Of a DNA stretch of 64,000 bases, positions 36,225-47,499 are shown in pieces. Numbering within the stretch: the stretch's first letter is position 1; each line of letters opens with the position of its first letter. The stretch is from Mimosa pudica (lineage: Eukaryota; Streptophyta; Magnoliopsida; Fabales; Fabaceae). The translations under genes and the position numbers were made by a program. Under the pieces are notes generated by a model. The model worked only from the letters and a program-made list of their open reading frames with translations, ran no database searches and was not told the DNA's origin. The stretch spans positions 5,843,001-5,907,000 of the forward strand of contig JAKELP010000001.1 of assembly GCA_029929735.1 (NCBI GenBank). Reading direction: 5' to 3'.

Positions 36225-38790
36225 ATGATAGCATCAAGTGTGTTATCATGCGAAATCCGGCAAGTGGGTCCTCCTCAATCCTCGTCTTCTCCGAAACCCA
36301 GAAATCTTTTTAGCTATAATGATGGAAAGGCGTGTCCTTTACAGCTCCTCAAGTGTTGTTGGCGAATTCCCAGCATTAGTGGTTTCAGTTTCATGAACAG
36401 AAACAAGTATTTGAGGAGATATGCTTATGGCAAGGAAGCTGACGACAGCTTTCTCTCGGTATACAAATGCCTTTCCTTCTTGTTTTTGTTGTGGTTGAAT
36501 GAATTGAAAAAGTGTTACATTACTTATTCAATTATTGTAAAAAGAATGAGAAATCTTAGCTCTTAGCAAGGATATTTTTTTCCTTAAAATTTTTAAAACC
36601 ATCAGTGATATGATGCATTGTTAAATGCAAAGCAGAGCTTGAGGAATTCTCTTTTTGTTTGTTGCAGCATTTTGGTTGAATTCACAATCATATTCTTATA
36701 TGAGCACAATGGTCCATTACTTTGGGGCTGTAGTCATCGTGTACAAGCTATCAAGCTAATGAACAATGTGGTTCTACTTGGATATTAACTTTTTCCATAT
36801 ATGTTGTTATGGCTTACTACTTTCTTATGGGATTTCTTCACTGTCATTCTTATTTGTTCTCATGTTGAATCTAATATTTGGAATAACTTAATTATGATTC
36901 AAGGAAAATTTCAAGTGGTGTATCTTTCTAGTGCTAGTCTATGGAGACCTTTGTTAGCTTTTTTCAATAGATTGTTGGATTCCATGAGGGGGAACTTAAG
37001 TGGTGATACAATGTGTATTATGTACAGGATGTGAGGGAAGATACTGATGAGATGTACGATGAACTATTTGATAAGCATGGGAAAGTAGTGTTCAGCAGAA
37101 AAGACAAGAAACCTGCTACTGCGGAGGTTGATGATGATTCTGATAGCCTTTCATGTAAGCTGATCAATGATTATATGCCTATTTTAATTGTAGTATTTAC
37201 CATGCCGTGTTCACATGTCTAATTTATTTTCCTGTTAGATTCTCATAAGGACGATTATTACAGATATTAAATTCTAGAAAGTCTATTAAAAAGCTCTCAG
37301 GTAGTTCAAATAACAAAAGGGGGTCTTTATTTAAAGGATTTAAGTAAGCAGAATAGAATGAAAGCAATGGGAAGAACAATTATGTGTAATGTAGAGTTGT
37401 GATCCAACCGCATGCAGTGAAATAAGGCTTTGTAGTTGTTGTAGAATTGTGATTCTAACAGATTTTGCTGGTGTTCCTTTTGCTATAACATTGCATTCAT
37501 TTATGTCAGAAAAAACTCGAGCAATCCTTCTTTTTTCCCCCTTCAAAATAGATTTATTGTATTAATTATGTCAACAGTTTCATCACATTCCTATTCAATT
37601 TCTTCTGGTAGAAAGTTAAATTTCTTTGAATCAGGCACTTTGTAGTTATTAACTCCCTGTATATGTAGTTGCTGTGGAAGTGGCAAGGGTTGCAAATGAT
37701 GTTAAGGCGGCAGATATAAAGGTCTTGTTTGTGAAGCCACTAGTATACTGGACTCGATTTTTTATCATAGCTACAGCATTTTCTCGTCCACAAATAGATG
37801 CTATAGGGTATGAATTTCATTGCTATTTGTTCTATAGCCAACTGGCTGCACTTGAATATTTCTCATTGAATGTATTCATTTTTTAATGCATTTTAAGGTC
37901 CAAAATTAGAGATATGGCAGAGAAGAAATATGGGAAAACTCCTTCTGGAAACTTGAAACCCAATTCGTGGACCCTGCTGGACTTTGGTAAGCGACTTTGT
38001 ATTATGAAAGCATGACCTACAAATAGAAATTGTGAGGTTACATATTCAAAACTAGAAATTGACTTTCTAATTTGTTCTGCAAAGCTCTGAGCTTTACTAT
38101 ATACTGCTCCATCAGAGTTTTGTAGCTCTGCCACCTAACTGATCTGAACTTTCCTACAAAGCAGTTGTCCTTAATGTACTTTAAAGTTGCATGAAGTGCG
38201 CAATAAATCATAAAGTAGCGATTGATTATTGTTGTTGGTTTCATCACTTCCCAACCTGCCTTTTATACAGACACTGATTCCTAACTTGAGAACTGGACCA
38301 TAACTTCCCTTCAGTGCTTTTCATAAATGCGCTAGAGAATTTGGTAGCTTCGATGTCCTTAGTTTTACTGGATAACATGAATTATGCAGTCACATCTGAG
38401 AACTAACAAAGAACATAGTACATATTGTACCTCTGAAGTTTAAGCATCTGAAAAGCTGTGAGATAGTGGCACAAGCTTTGGGAGTGTGCATGGATCCATT
38501 TTCATTCTAAGTTTCTAACCCTCCCCCTCCCATATATTAGAAATGCTTTACAATTTCTGACTCCAGAGAACTATAAGTATGTCCTGGATTAGGCGTCTTT
38601 AATCTTGATCTTGACATTAGTGCGTGCATTTTGTTTCTTAACAATTGATATTTGTTTCTTGATTACAGGTGATGTTGTTGTCCACATATTTCTTCCCCCT
38701 CAGAGAACTTTTTACAATTTGGAGGAGTTCTATGGCAATGCAACACCAATTGAACTGCCTTTTGAAAATCAACCCCCATTTCGTGGTTAA
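36225..38790 (+). CDS. IOJAP: Iojap / RsfS ribosome-silencing factor, chloroplast
   Basis: RsfS/Iojap proteins (DUF143) bind protein L14 of the large ribosomal subunit and block subunit joining; the plant Iojap form acts in plastids, and maize iojap mutants show leaf striping with loss of plastid ribosomes. Exons 36225-36458, 37028-37154, 37669-37807, 37898-37986 and 38669-38790 splice with GT/AG and matching phases to 236 aa. The first exon is Ser-rich, with few acidic residues and basic residues, as expected for a transit peptide. An acidic linker (DVREDTDEMYDELFDKHG) follows. The domain reads VEVARVANDVKAADIKVL, then VYWTRFFIIATAFSRPQIDA, SWTLLDFGDVVVHIFLP and RTFYNLEEFYGNA near the C-terminus. 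The gene appears intact. A SINE lies just upstream. Confidence 0.93.
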
Positions 38791-40656
38791 GCAACAAGAT
38801 TTGATTTCCCCCAAGAACAAAAAAGCTTAATGATGATTCATACAATTGATGGCCATCTTTGAGAGTCTTTATTATGGGCCAAGTTTTGGTTTGAAGTATG
38901 CTTATCATCCTGGGTTTTGATTTGCTTAGAGCTGAGTGGAGGATCCTTCATTGGTGCCAGGGGGAAGAGGCAAACATATGCATTCGGAGATTTATTCTGA
39001 CACTGCATAAAGAAGTTCTCGTCCCTTTTTGAGAAAAATTATAATATAGGGGGTTTATATTAAGAATATTGTTTGTAACTTGGAATGGATAACACCGCTC
39101 AGATGATGCTTTCCTGACAGGTTATATCAACGAGTTGTATTTGATTGTTAACAGTTTGTGTGAGCATTAGGCTGGTAAGAGAACATTAAGCACTGCCATT
39201 GAAGATGGTACTGCTACCATATTGTTCTGGTGCATCACCACTTAATTATCTGTATAATAGCATGCACTTTTTTCTTAAACTTGTGAGCACCCACATGGTT
39301 CCATTGAGCATATTTCAATTGTATCTCACTACAACTTGTAGTTAAATGGCCAGGGAAAGATTTAAATAATAGAGTTATGAGACACGGTATAGTATACTCA
39401 ATGAAAACTGATTATTATGTTAAGGAATTGCTAATAAAGATAAAATAATATTATCCTTCATTCAAAAAAAATAAATAAATATAACAATATTATCCTGGTA
39501 CTTCATCAGGCTACAGGATCAGTAATTTCAATTAAAGCATCACGAATACATAATTAAATTGGAGGGATTGCATTTTTATATTTATTATAAGAATATTTGC
39601 TTGCTATAAAAAGGACCATATATTTACAAAATTTTGATGGAAAATCCTAAAAAAATAACATTAAGAATTGAATATAAATATCTTCCTCCATTAGAGGGAG
39701 TACATGGTTTACTGAAGGAATTCTGCGGGATGACTTGTCAAGAGTTCCATCTGAGTAACTTTTTGGGGATTAAAATCTCAGCAACTTTTTTGTGCCAACA
39801 TAAGTAACATGTGAAATGTGAAAATGTAGCTTTACATACTTTATAACAGAATTACTCAAGATTGAGAGGAGACAGCAAACTTGGGGCAGAGCTGATATAA
39901 GTTCCTATGCCTCTTCAGATGAATATAGGCCATTCATGGAAATTTCTTTTTCCTTGCTGTGGCAATATGTATATGTTGTATGACAAAAAACTCGTACCTC
40001 TTCTATTTATACAAGATACTTGATAGAACGATTGCCAAAATTATTCACCGTTCAAATTCAGAAGATTCTGCTCTTCCTCTATACACTGGATCAGGACCTC
40101 TAATTTCTGCCGCAAGTGAGCATATTAAAAAAATGACTATATCACATGTCTGAGTTTAAAGCAGCAAATGACTCTTTCTTTGCATCAGCATCAAAAACTG
40201 CACACTGAAGGAAGATTGCATACAGGGAGAGCAACCATAATATTCCAGGAAGTTCAGCAGCATGTCCACAAAGTTTCGAAGGGTGCTCAAAGCCTATCCA
40301 CACAAGACCCTTCACACTATGATCAGTGCTTGATGACAAAGAGGAAATCAGGGAGACTGATTCCTGCAGGCATAAGAACAAAACTAGACTTCTTAATATA
40401 ACCAGGAGAGCATCCATCAGATATTATACTAGCCAAAACACAATACAGATTACGGTTCTTCTGAGATAGTCCTCAGAATTGTTAGTCTGCACGATTAATT
40501 GATGCATTGTTCTAAGTTTTTCATCCTACACTGATAGCCCTGCATATAAATCTAGCTAATGTATATCAAAGTTAACAACTATCACCACAAAAAAATTTCG
40601 TTTATCCTGGTTCACACTCATTATGTGACTGAATAGCAAGAGCCTGCCACAGGCTT
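38791..40656. other. Intergenic region, converging 3' ends
   Basis: The left part is the likely Iojap 3' UTR, and the right part the likely 3' region of the minus-strand oxygenase-like gene. A minus-strand frame at 40417-40142 follows an acceptor-like TGCAG and gives a plausible amino-acid mix, but I recognise no domain. It could be a 3' UTR exon or an alternative last exon of the gene to its right. Confidence 0.4.
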
Positions 40657-42706
40657 CTACTTGTTCTCATCTTTCAATTTACAGACTTGGCCTGAATTCC
40701 TGCTCTCTCCAGTTGCTTTAATGGATATGCAGGAAAATGTCCATGATTCACCAGAGGTAAAAGTGTATGTGTGTGTAAATGCAAAGATATGAAGACATCT
40801 GCTTCATGCTGTGCATGGTCATAATGACATGGAATTCGCAAAAAGAGAGTTACAATTAAAATTAGCCGAGTGTCGACTAACCTGTCCGGGTTATGTTGGG
40901 CTAATGTCCAACCAGGTTCATATGCCTCAAGAAAAGCAAGCTTTGCTTTATTCGGTAGATCATGGGGATGGACAAATGGAACCCCAGGTGGCCAACCTAT
41001 CTCCATCCGTATATTGGCACATGAGCTATCAATGGTATGAATGTGACTCTCACATTCCTTCAAATTGCAGAACCGCAGCTTGATTCCTTTCTTATCCGCA
41101 ATATCTTGAACCCTTTGTTTCAATACTCTCTGTGCCTCAAGCCTTAGTCTCTTGGAAGGAGGTAGAGGTTTACTTTTTGCATTTTGTTTCCTCCTCCGCA
41201 TCATTGTTTTCATAGATCCTGTACCAGCATTTCATCGATCCAAGGACCTGCTGTTAAAAACCTTGTAGCTAAGGACTATTCTTAAAGCAGATGCTATACT
41301 AGTTCAACACGAAAACAAACCAACTCATGAAATGATTAATACAATTGTATTGACTAACTTTTGGCTAAATATCACATGTCAAATCTATGCTATATAATTA
41401 ACAATCAGTGTTGCCCCAATGAATAATGCAAGCTTGACTATTAATTACTGTCCGCTAGGAGCTCTAACAACCATTGCTGATTCCCAAATTGTCAGTCATC
41501 AATTTCACAAGTACTATACAATTCAAAGATGCCACAAAACCCCATGATTATCATTCAATAGAACCATAAGAAATTTGGATTGAGTTCAGGAGAATATAAA
41601 CAACTGACAAACCAGATTAAAGATTCAATTAAATGCTGCTTACCATCATGGTGGGTAGGAGGAAAATTGAAGCACTGGAAACCATTTCTGTTAAGAAGAT
41701 GATCAGTTGGGTGAGATCTTTGCATAAAGTCATCCACAGGAACAGGAAGCTGGAACTGTGATTCAACTCCATGACCTGCAGCCCTCATCTCTGAACAATT
41801 AAGACTGGCCATAGATTTAGGCATGAGTTTAAATGCTAAAGAGAATCTCCCAAACATATTTCCCTCCATATTGACCTCAGTTTTGCGCACTGCGGGATTC
41901 ACATAACCAGCGGTCGCCTGATAAAGAGCAAGCCCAGGATAAACAACAGCATCCTGAGGTCCCAATTCTCCATCCACAAGAATCCACCGACCTTGAAAGT
42001 CTCTCACATACAAACCCTCCTTGTCTGACTTAACAAGAGATATCAAGCTTTTATCAACTTGATGATCATGCTCCGGATACATTACCAATTGACCATCCTC
42101 TTGAGTGGTCATGTTATGATGCTGTGCCCCCTGAAATGATGGCCTAGCATGACAACACACAGACAATACCGACGACGAAACCTCTCTACTCCTAAGTGGA
42201 ACATTATCTAGAATTTCAGTAAACGGCGAGCTGCGAAGATTCAAATGGAAACTAATGGCATCAAGAATAAGCCTAGCTGCTTTTCCAAACAAAGCAAATA
42301 TGTCAGGCAAACCTGAGGGAGGGAATTCAATTGTATTGTTAGGTTCTAAAGGAGTCAACCCTGGTCTATAATCATAAGCCTCTTGCCAAAATTGAGGATC
42401 AGAATAATAACCAGATGTCTTACACCACTCACGAGACTCGCTATTATGGATTACATTTACATCTTGAGGTGGATATGATTCTCTCTGATGGAAATAAAAG
42501 CGAGCAGATTCCAAACCTGATCTTAAAAGAGCCCCATCAGTATCTGGAAACTGAATTATGGCAGCTGAAAACTGAGCCAATGATTGTGATAAAGTTGAAA
42601 TAGACCTTTTATATGCTTCAGAAGGTAAGCCTTCAGAAGGGACTAAATCAGTAAGCTTAACACAACCTAGTGATGCCACACCATTATTGCCTGCCAATGA
42701 ATCCAT
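40657..42706 (-). CDS. Isopenicillin-N-synthase-like (2OG oxygenase fold) plant protein, probably non-canonical
   Basis: The long first exon (42706-41644) starts MDSLAGNNGVASLGCVKLTD. The second (41218-40882) joins in phase and adds a basic segment (MMRRRKQNAK, PPSKRLRLEAQRVLKQR) and a conserved-looking NIRMEIGWPPGVPF...FLEAYEPGWTLAQHNPDR. A short third exon, 40699-40657, is my best guess for the C-terminus. The fold call rests on HDHQVDKSLISLVKSDKEGL, then RWILVDGELGPQDAVVYPG, LYQATAGYVNPAVRKTEV and GRFSLAFKLMP. These line up with the HxD, strand, distal-His and RxS blocks of 2-oxoglutarate/Fe(II) oxygenases. RxS is kept, the first block reads HQVD, one residue too long for HxD, and the distal His position seems to be absent. 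The protein may therefore not be an active oxygenase. The fusion with a basic C-terminal segment is also unusual. The third exon is uncertain. Confidence 0.7.
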
Positions 42707-43292
42707 CCAATCTTGGGAAACTTCCAGAACAGATTAAAAAGTCACTCAAATATCATGGGATTCATCATATTCAAACAAAACATAGTGTGGAACACAAGGA
42801 AGCTCAAAGTTTTCATTTTGAATGATGGGAAAGTTTGGAACTTGAAAGTTAGCATTAAAGATTCAAACTTTGGAGTTTAATGGGAAGGAAAAGAGAGAAT
42901 TGAACATTTTTTTTTTCTGGGGACAACTTAGGTGGTAGTGTGGGAAATGTTATGTTTTTAGTTTTTGGAATTGGGAAAATACGCGAAGAGAGAACAATTT
43001 GGGAGTGAACATTGTTTAGATGATGGAACTCTCGAAGGTTAACCTAAATAGCGAATAAAAAAAAAAAAAAAGACAACCTTTGACCACTGGGAAAGAACTC
43101 AAGAAGAAGAGAAAAATATGTAATGATGGGTCGGGTCTAATTGATACCCATGTTGCAGTGCGGACGTGTCAGATGCTTGTTGTTCTGTTCATCTAATTTT
43201 CTTTCTTTTTGCCATATATTTCCTTGTCCTTTTCAATTATTTTCACTATTCTTTTTATAAATTAACGAGCTATTTAGCATCATTTAATTAAT
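42707..43292. other. Upstream region of the oxygenase-like gene
   Basis: Probable leader and promoter (minus strand). An A-run lies at about 43056-43070 and an ACGTGTC motif (ABRE core-like) at about 43164. Nothing else was recognised. Confidence 0.4.
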
Positions 43293-43621
43293 GGGAAAAT
43301 TCTAAATAAATCCCTTGCAATACCGAATAAGGACAAGTGAGAAATCTAAACTTACATGAAGGAACCAGCACCTATCTGTTATTTTAAAATTTTGCGAAAA
43401 GACAAAGTTGCTCCCAATCATAAAACACAAATTGTAAAAAGAGGGTGGATGTTTGAGTGGTTTAGGCTGGGTTAGTAATTTGTGTTTTAGGATGAGTCAA
43501 TTTTGTCTTTTCGTAAAATTTAAAAATGATAGATAGGTGTTGGTTCCTTCATAGTCCTTTTGGAAGTTTAGGTTCCTCACTTGTCCTTTTGGTATTGGGA
43601 GGGATTTATTTGGATTTTCCC
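43293..43621. mobile_element. MITE with near full-length inverted arms
   Basis: Left end GGGAAAATTCTAAATAAATC, right end the near reverse complement GGATTTATTTGGATTTTCCC. The arms pair almost to the centre (GGACAAGTGAGAAATC against TTCCTCACTTGTCC; AAAACACAAATT against AATTTGTGTTTT), so the whole element folds back. Related partial copies are at 19503-19679 and 61921-62214. No exact target duplication was seen. Confidence 0.8.
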
Positions 43622-44417
43622 AAAAAAAATATATAGGCTACCAGCTGCTTTCTTTTGTTTTAATATGATTATTTTTGGTAAAGTCATAAGAAAACTAAAT
43701 AAGCTAGTTATGATATGATTTGGTTGAATGTTTTTTTAAATTGATTTATTTAATTTATATAACATATAATTTAATTTAATACTCCTACTCACCATCATAT
43801 GTAATATGATTAAGTAACCTATTTATTTTTTTCCGTTTTAAAAAAAGAGTTAATTAGCTCGTACATTTAACAAGCTATTATATTACTGCTGTTGAGATAT
43901 TTTAAGTCAAAAAATGCCTTCACTTTATTAAAGTTGGAAAAAAAATACACGAATTATAAATTAAAAATGATGTATAGCAAAAACACATGACATATTCCCC
44001 ATTTCAACAAAATTCAGCACTCACCATAGGATCAGATGTTATAGATTCGTAATATTTTGATATAATGTCCAAACACACCCAATGTCATTATAACATTTAA
44101 AATATAGTCACTCTAGTCATAAATATAAAACTTCTTTGGGAGATAATTTTAGTCAAAAATATAAAAACTCTTTCTAATTGTTCCTGACGTTTCCCCAAAT
44201 TATCTATACTAATGCTAATTAATAATGAACAAGCAAGAGATGTGGTTAGGGTGCTTTCATGTGATTTTAATTAATTCAATTAACTTCATGAATCTAATCA
44301 AATCAATCAAATATAACTTATAATAGACCGTACCATACCCCACGTGTCATCACTACAGCGAATTCTCAAAACATAATATGTGCATCACATGTATTTGTCT
44401 GCAATTCCCAAAATACT

Positions 44418-44560
44418 ATGCCTATTCCACGTGTCTTGTAATATGAATTTGTCTTATAACCACAAATTGATTATGCCTATTCCATGTGTCTTGTAATATT
44501 AATTTCATCAGTAACCACAAATTAATTTCTTATAACCACAAATTAATTTCTTTCAATTGC
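44418..44560 (+). repeat. Short tandem duplication with G-box-like motifs upstream of the F-box ORF
   Basis: ATGCCTATTCCACGTGTCTT at about 44420 recurs 55 bp later with CATGTGTC, and CCACAAATTAATTTCTTATA-type units follow. Another CCACGTGTCAT lies at 44340. CACGTG/ACGTGTC are ABRE and G-box cores. Whether they act here is unknown. Confidence 0.5.
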
Positions 44561-44581
44561 TTTTAAAATTGAGGGTTGATT

Positions 44582-44815
44582 ATGATGGATAAAGCAATTT
44601 CTTATGAGGGCAATGATGAATATAATTCTAGAGAGGTGAAAACAACGGATGTTGGTTTATCTGAATCATCATCTATTTCTCTTTTGGACCTCCCCAATGA
44701 CATGCTACTCGAGATAATGAGCAAAGTTGAACGTGATTCATATATCAGTTTTGTGCGTGCTAAGTCCACGTGTAAGCTGCTGAAAAAAACATCGGAGAAG
44801 AAGTTTCTACTTTGA
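44582..44815 (+). CDS. Truncated F-box protein ORF
   Basis: An ORF of about 77 aa with an F-box-like core: SISLLDLPNDMLLEIMSKVE then SYISFVRAKSTCKLLKKTSE. F-box proteins connect substrates to SKP1-CUL1 ubiquitin ligases, and the F-box itself binds SKP1. A stop follows directly after the domain (KKFLL), with no substrate-binding region, whereas full-length members continue for hundreds of residues. The ATG at 44582 is the first true Met; the reading frame is open a little further upstream. It may be a gene fragment or a domain-only peptide, and it lies beside repeat-rich sequence that runs on to a Helitron remnant, so capture by a transposon is possible. Confidence 0.55.
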   Translation: MMDKAISYEGNDEYNSREVKTTDVGLSESSSISLLDLPNDMLLEIMSKVERDSYISFVRAKSTCKLLKKTSEKKFLL

Positions 44816-45364
44816 ATCATACCTCACTACATCAACAACCACTGATGGTTGATGAAGAATATTTCTATCTGTTTTGGTCCCTTCAAAAATGCTTTTGTTG
44901 CTTATCTATGTACTCTTTATCTTTCTAAAAGTTTGTATTTTAATCTTTAAGTTTATTTTGTTTAGTGTTGAAGTTTCATCTTCCTTGTCCTTTCAGTTGT
45001 TAATCCAATAATAATTGAGATGTTGCCACTTTTAATATAGTGTGAAACTTTATATACTATATATTTCGAAATTTCACTATTAAATTTACTATATATTGAT
45101 TGATTGGGAAAAAACAAGATAGTAAATAATAACATACGAAAGTAAACTACTACTATAAAAAATAAACACTTAGGAAAACAATATATTAATTTAATTATAA
45201 AAAATAAAATACCAAAAAAATATTAAATAAATAACTGAGATGAAGAATATTAATTAGATAAATAAATAATTTATTAATTTAATTAAATATCTGTCAACAT
45301 GATGGAAATATACTAATAAAATAGTCTCATGATGTCATGGACCCATCACAATATAACAAGCATA
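44816..45364. other. AT-rich intergenic sequence
   Basis: Nothing recognised, except that 45147-45240 resembles 46468-46560 (TAGGAAAACAATATATTAAT and AATAAAATACC motifs), marking it as part of the large repeat block to the right. Confidence 0.45.
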
Positions 45365-46467
45365 ACCTTAATACCTGTCATAAACAACATTAATATGAAT
45401 TTAATTCTTTTTATCCTTTACAATGCCATTGGCAATTTTATTCCTAAAAACTAATTCTATATCAATTACTTTAAGAGACATAATTGGCAATTAAAATATG
45501 ACATTACTACTCTTTAATGCACAATTCTGCTTCACCTGTCCCTTTCTTTTGTTTTAAGTTTTTCCTTTTTGTTTTGTTGTTTTAACTGAAAGGTCTCCCT
45601 TTTTTTCAAAGCCTGCGTTTTTGCCTCCATAAAAGTGTAATCAACTAAAGTCTGCAACATAAAATAATCATTTTTAAATAAATATTAAAATTCTAAAAAC
45701 AATAAAAGCAAATAAGAATGCAACTGCAACTTGTACACAAAACAATGTATTATATTTTATTTTATTTATTCCACAAAAAAATCAGAAATTGCAACCAAAT
45801 AAAATAATAACATACCAAATTAAAGTAAATTTCGTACAAATATCGATATTAATTTTTATTTTAACAAAAAATATTGGATGAATATTTGTAATTATGACCA
45901 ATTTATTAAACAAAAATTAACTAAACATCCAAATTACTATTTATTAAAATTTAATTGATAATCATGATTGCATAATCATGCACTTATTTCAGTTTAAAAA
46001 ACATACACTATGAATGTAATAAATAGCATTATCATGACTTTTTAATCCCATTTACTTTTCATAAAATGTACCTTGTCATAAACGGCATTAATATGAATTT
46101 AATTCTTTTTATCCTTTACAATGTCATTGGCAATTATTTTTCCTAAAATCTAATTCTATATCAAATACTTTAAGAGACATAATTGGCTGTTTTAATCTTT
46201 TCCCTTTTTTTAACTGAAAGTTTTTCCCCTTTTTCAAATGCTCCGTTTTTGGCTCATAAAAGTATAATCAACTAAAGTCTATAACATAAAATAATCATTT
46301 TTAAATAAATATTGAAATTCTAGAAACAATAAAAGCAAATAAGCATGCAACTCCAACTTCTACACAAAACAATGTATTATATTTTCTTCCTATTTTTATT
46401 CTACAAAAAAATCACAAATTCACACCAAAGAAAATAATAACATACCAAATTAAAGTAAATTAGCACT
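45365..46467 (+). repeat. Two direct copies of a long AT-rich repeat
   Basis: Copy 1 is about 45365-45843 and copy 2 about 46066-46467. Shared strings in order include CATTAATATGAATTTAATTC, ACTTTAAGAGACATAATTGG, ATAATCAACTAAAGTCT or close, CATAAAATAATCATTTTTAA, AACAATGTATTATATTTT and AATAACATACCAAATTAAAG. Copy 2 has lost about 80 bp. A third partial copy starts near 46729, and a 90-bp unit ending TCTTTAATCCAAAATG is itself repeated at 46766 and 46857. The block is probably the interior of a Helitron-type or other large element. Confidence 0.75.
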
Positions 46468-47499
46468 ATAAAATATTAATACTAAGGAAAAAATATATTA
46501 ATTTCATGAGAAACAATAAAATACCAATAAAAATCAAATGACACAAATAACTGACTATTACAAATATTATTATTTATTGCAACTATATATTAGTTATTGG
46601 GTGAATTAATAAAAAAAACTATTAAAGCAGTGTTAAAAAAAATGTAAACGTTAACAATAATTTTTAACTTTCAAATAATTTTGAACCAATATTTGTAAGT
46701 AACACCCTTTTGCAAACCAATTCACAATTCCTTTAAGAGACATAATTGACACTTAAAATATGACATTAGTACTCTTTAATCCAAAATGAAAATAGCCTAC
46801 TCAAATAGCCTTTCCATGCATAGCATAACCTAATCAATTAGTCTTATAAAAATAATTACTACTCTTTAATCCAAAATGATTGTTACATGCATAACCTAAT
46901 CAAATAGGCTTATAAAAATAACTTAACCAATACATACATCCTTCATTCAAACACAAACTCCCTAATAAAAAAAATTCCAACACAAACTCCAAACCAAGAT
47001 GGACCAAAACCAAGAGATAAATCGTACGAAACTTGCCAGAAAAATAAGACACCAAATAAAAAAAAAGAAAATTACATCTATCCCTAATGAACCCATTCAA
47101 ATACCAACAAGGGAAAGTTCTGCTACAGTAAGTGATGGAATCTAGACCACTCACATCACACCCAATATGCTTATCCAACCATGTCTTTCATCTTTCCAAG
47201 AGCAAGCTCCAAGCTTAAACAACAATTATCAATTCCATCCAAATCAAGTTGAGGTGAGCAATGTTATTCTTCAAAAGCAAGGTCCATGCTCAAGATAAAC
47301 TCATATACAATTTCCATTTACTAACAAAATTGTCCTATTAGGAAAAACATTCAAGTTCAACAAAAATTAGTTACATTCAACTAACAACTCTCGCAAAGCT
47401 CCTCAACAAATCAAGTAGCCAATCTAGAAGAACAAGGTATGCTAATGAATTAATTTCAATTTAGCATCAAAGTTATTATTATAACTATGCATACTTTTA
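46468..47499. other. AT-rich sequence left of the Helitron coding remnant
   Basis: Contains the third partial repeat copy. A short ORF from the ATG at 46999 has a basic start (MDQNQEINRTKLARK) that could be the decayed N-terminus of a Helitron protein, but I cannot support that firmly. Confidence 0.35.

Noticed and set aside
40142..40417. Minus-strand 91-residue frame with plausible composition
   Set aside because: An acceptor-like TGCAG precedes it, but no domain was recognised and no donor could be matched in phase to the upstream gene; kept only as a note.
44576..44581. Start of the F-box ORF at 44576
   Set aside because: That codon is TTG; the first real ATG in frame is at 44582.
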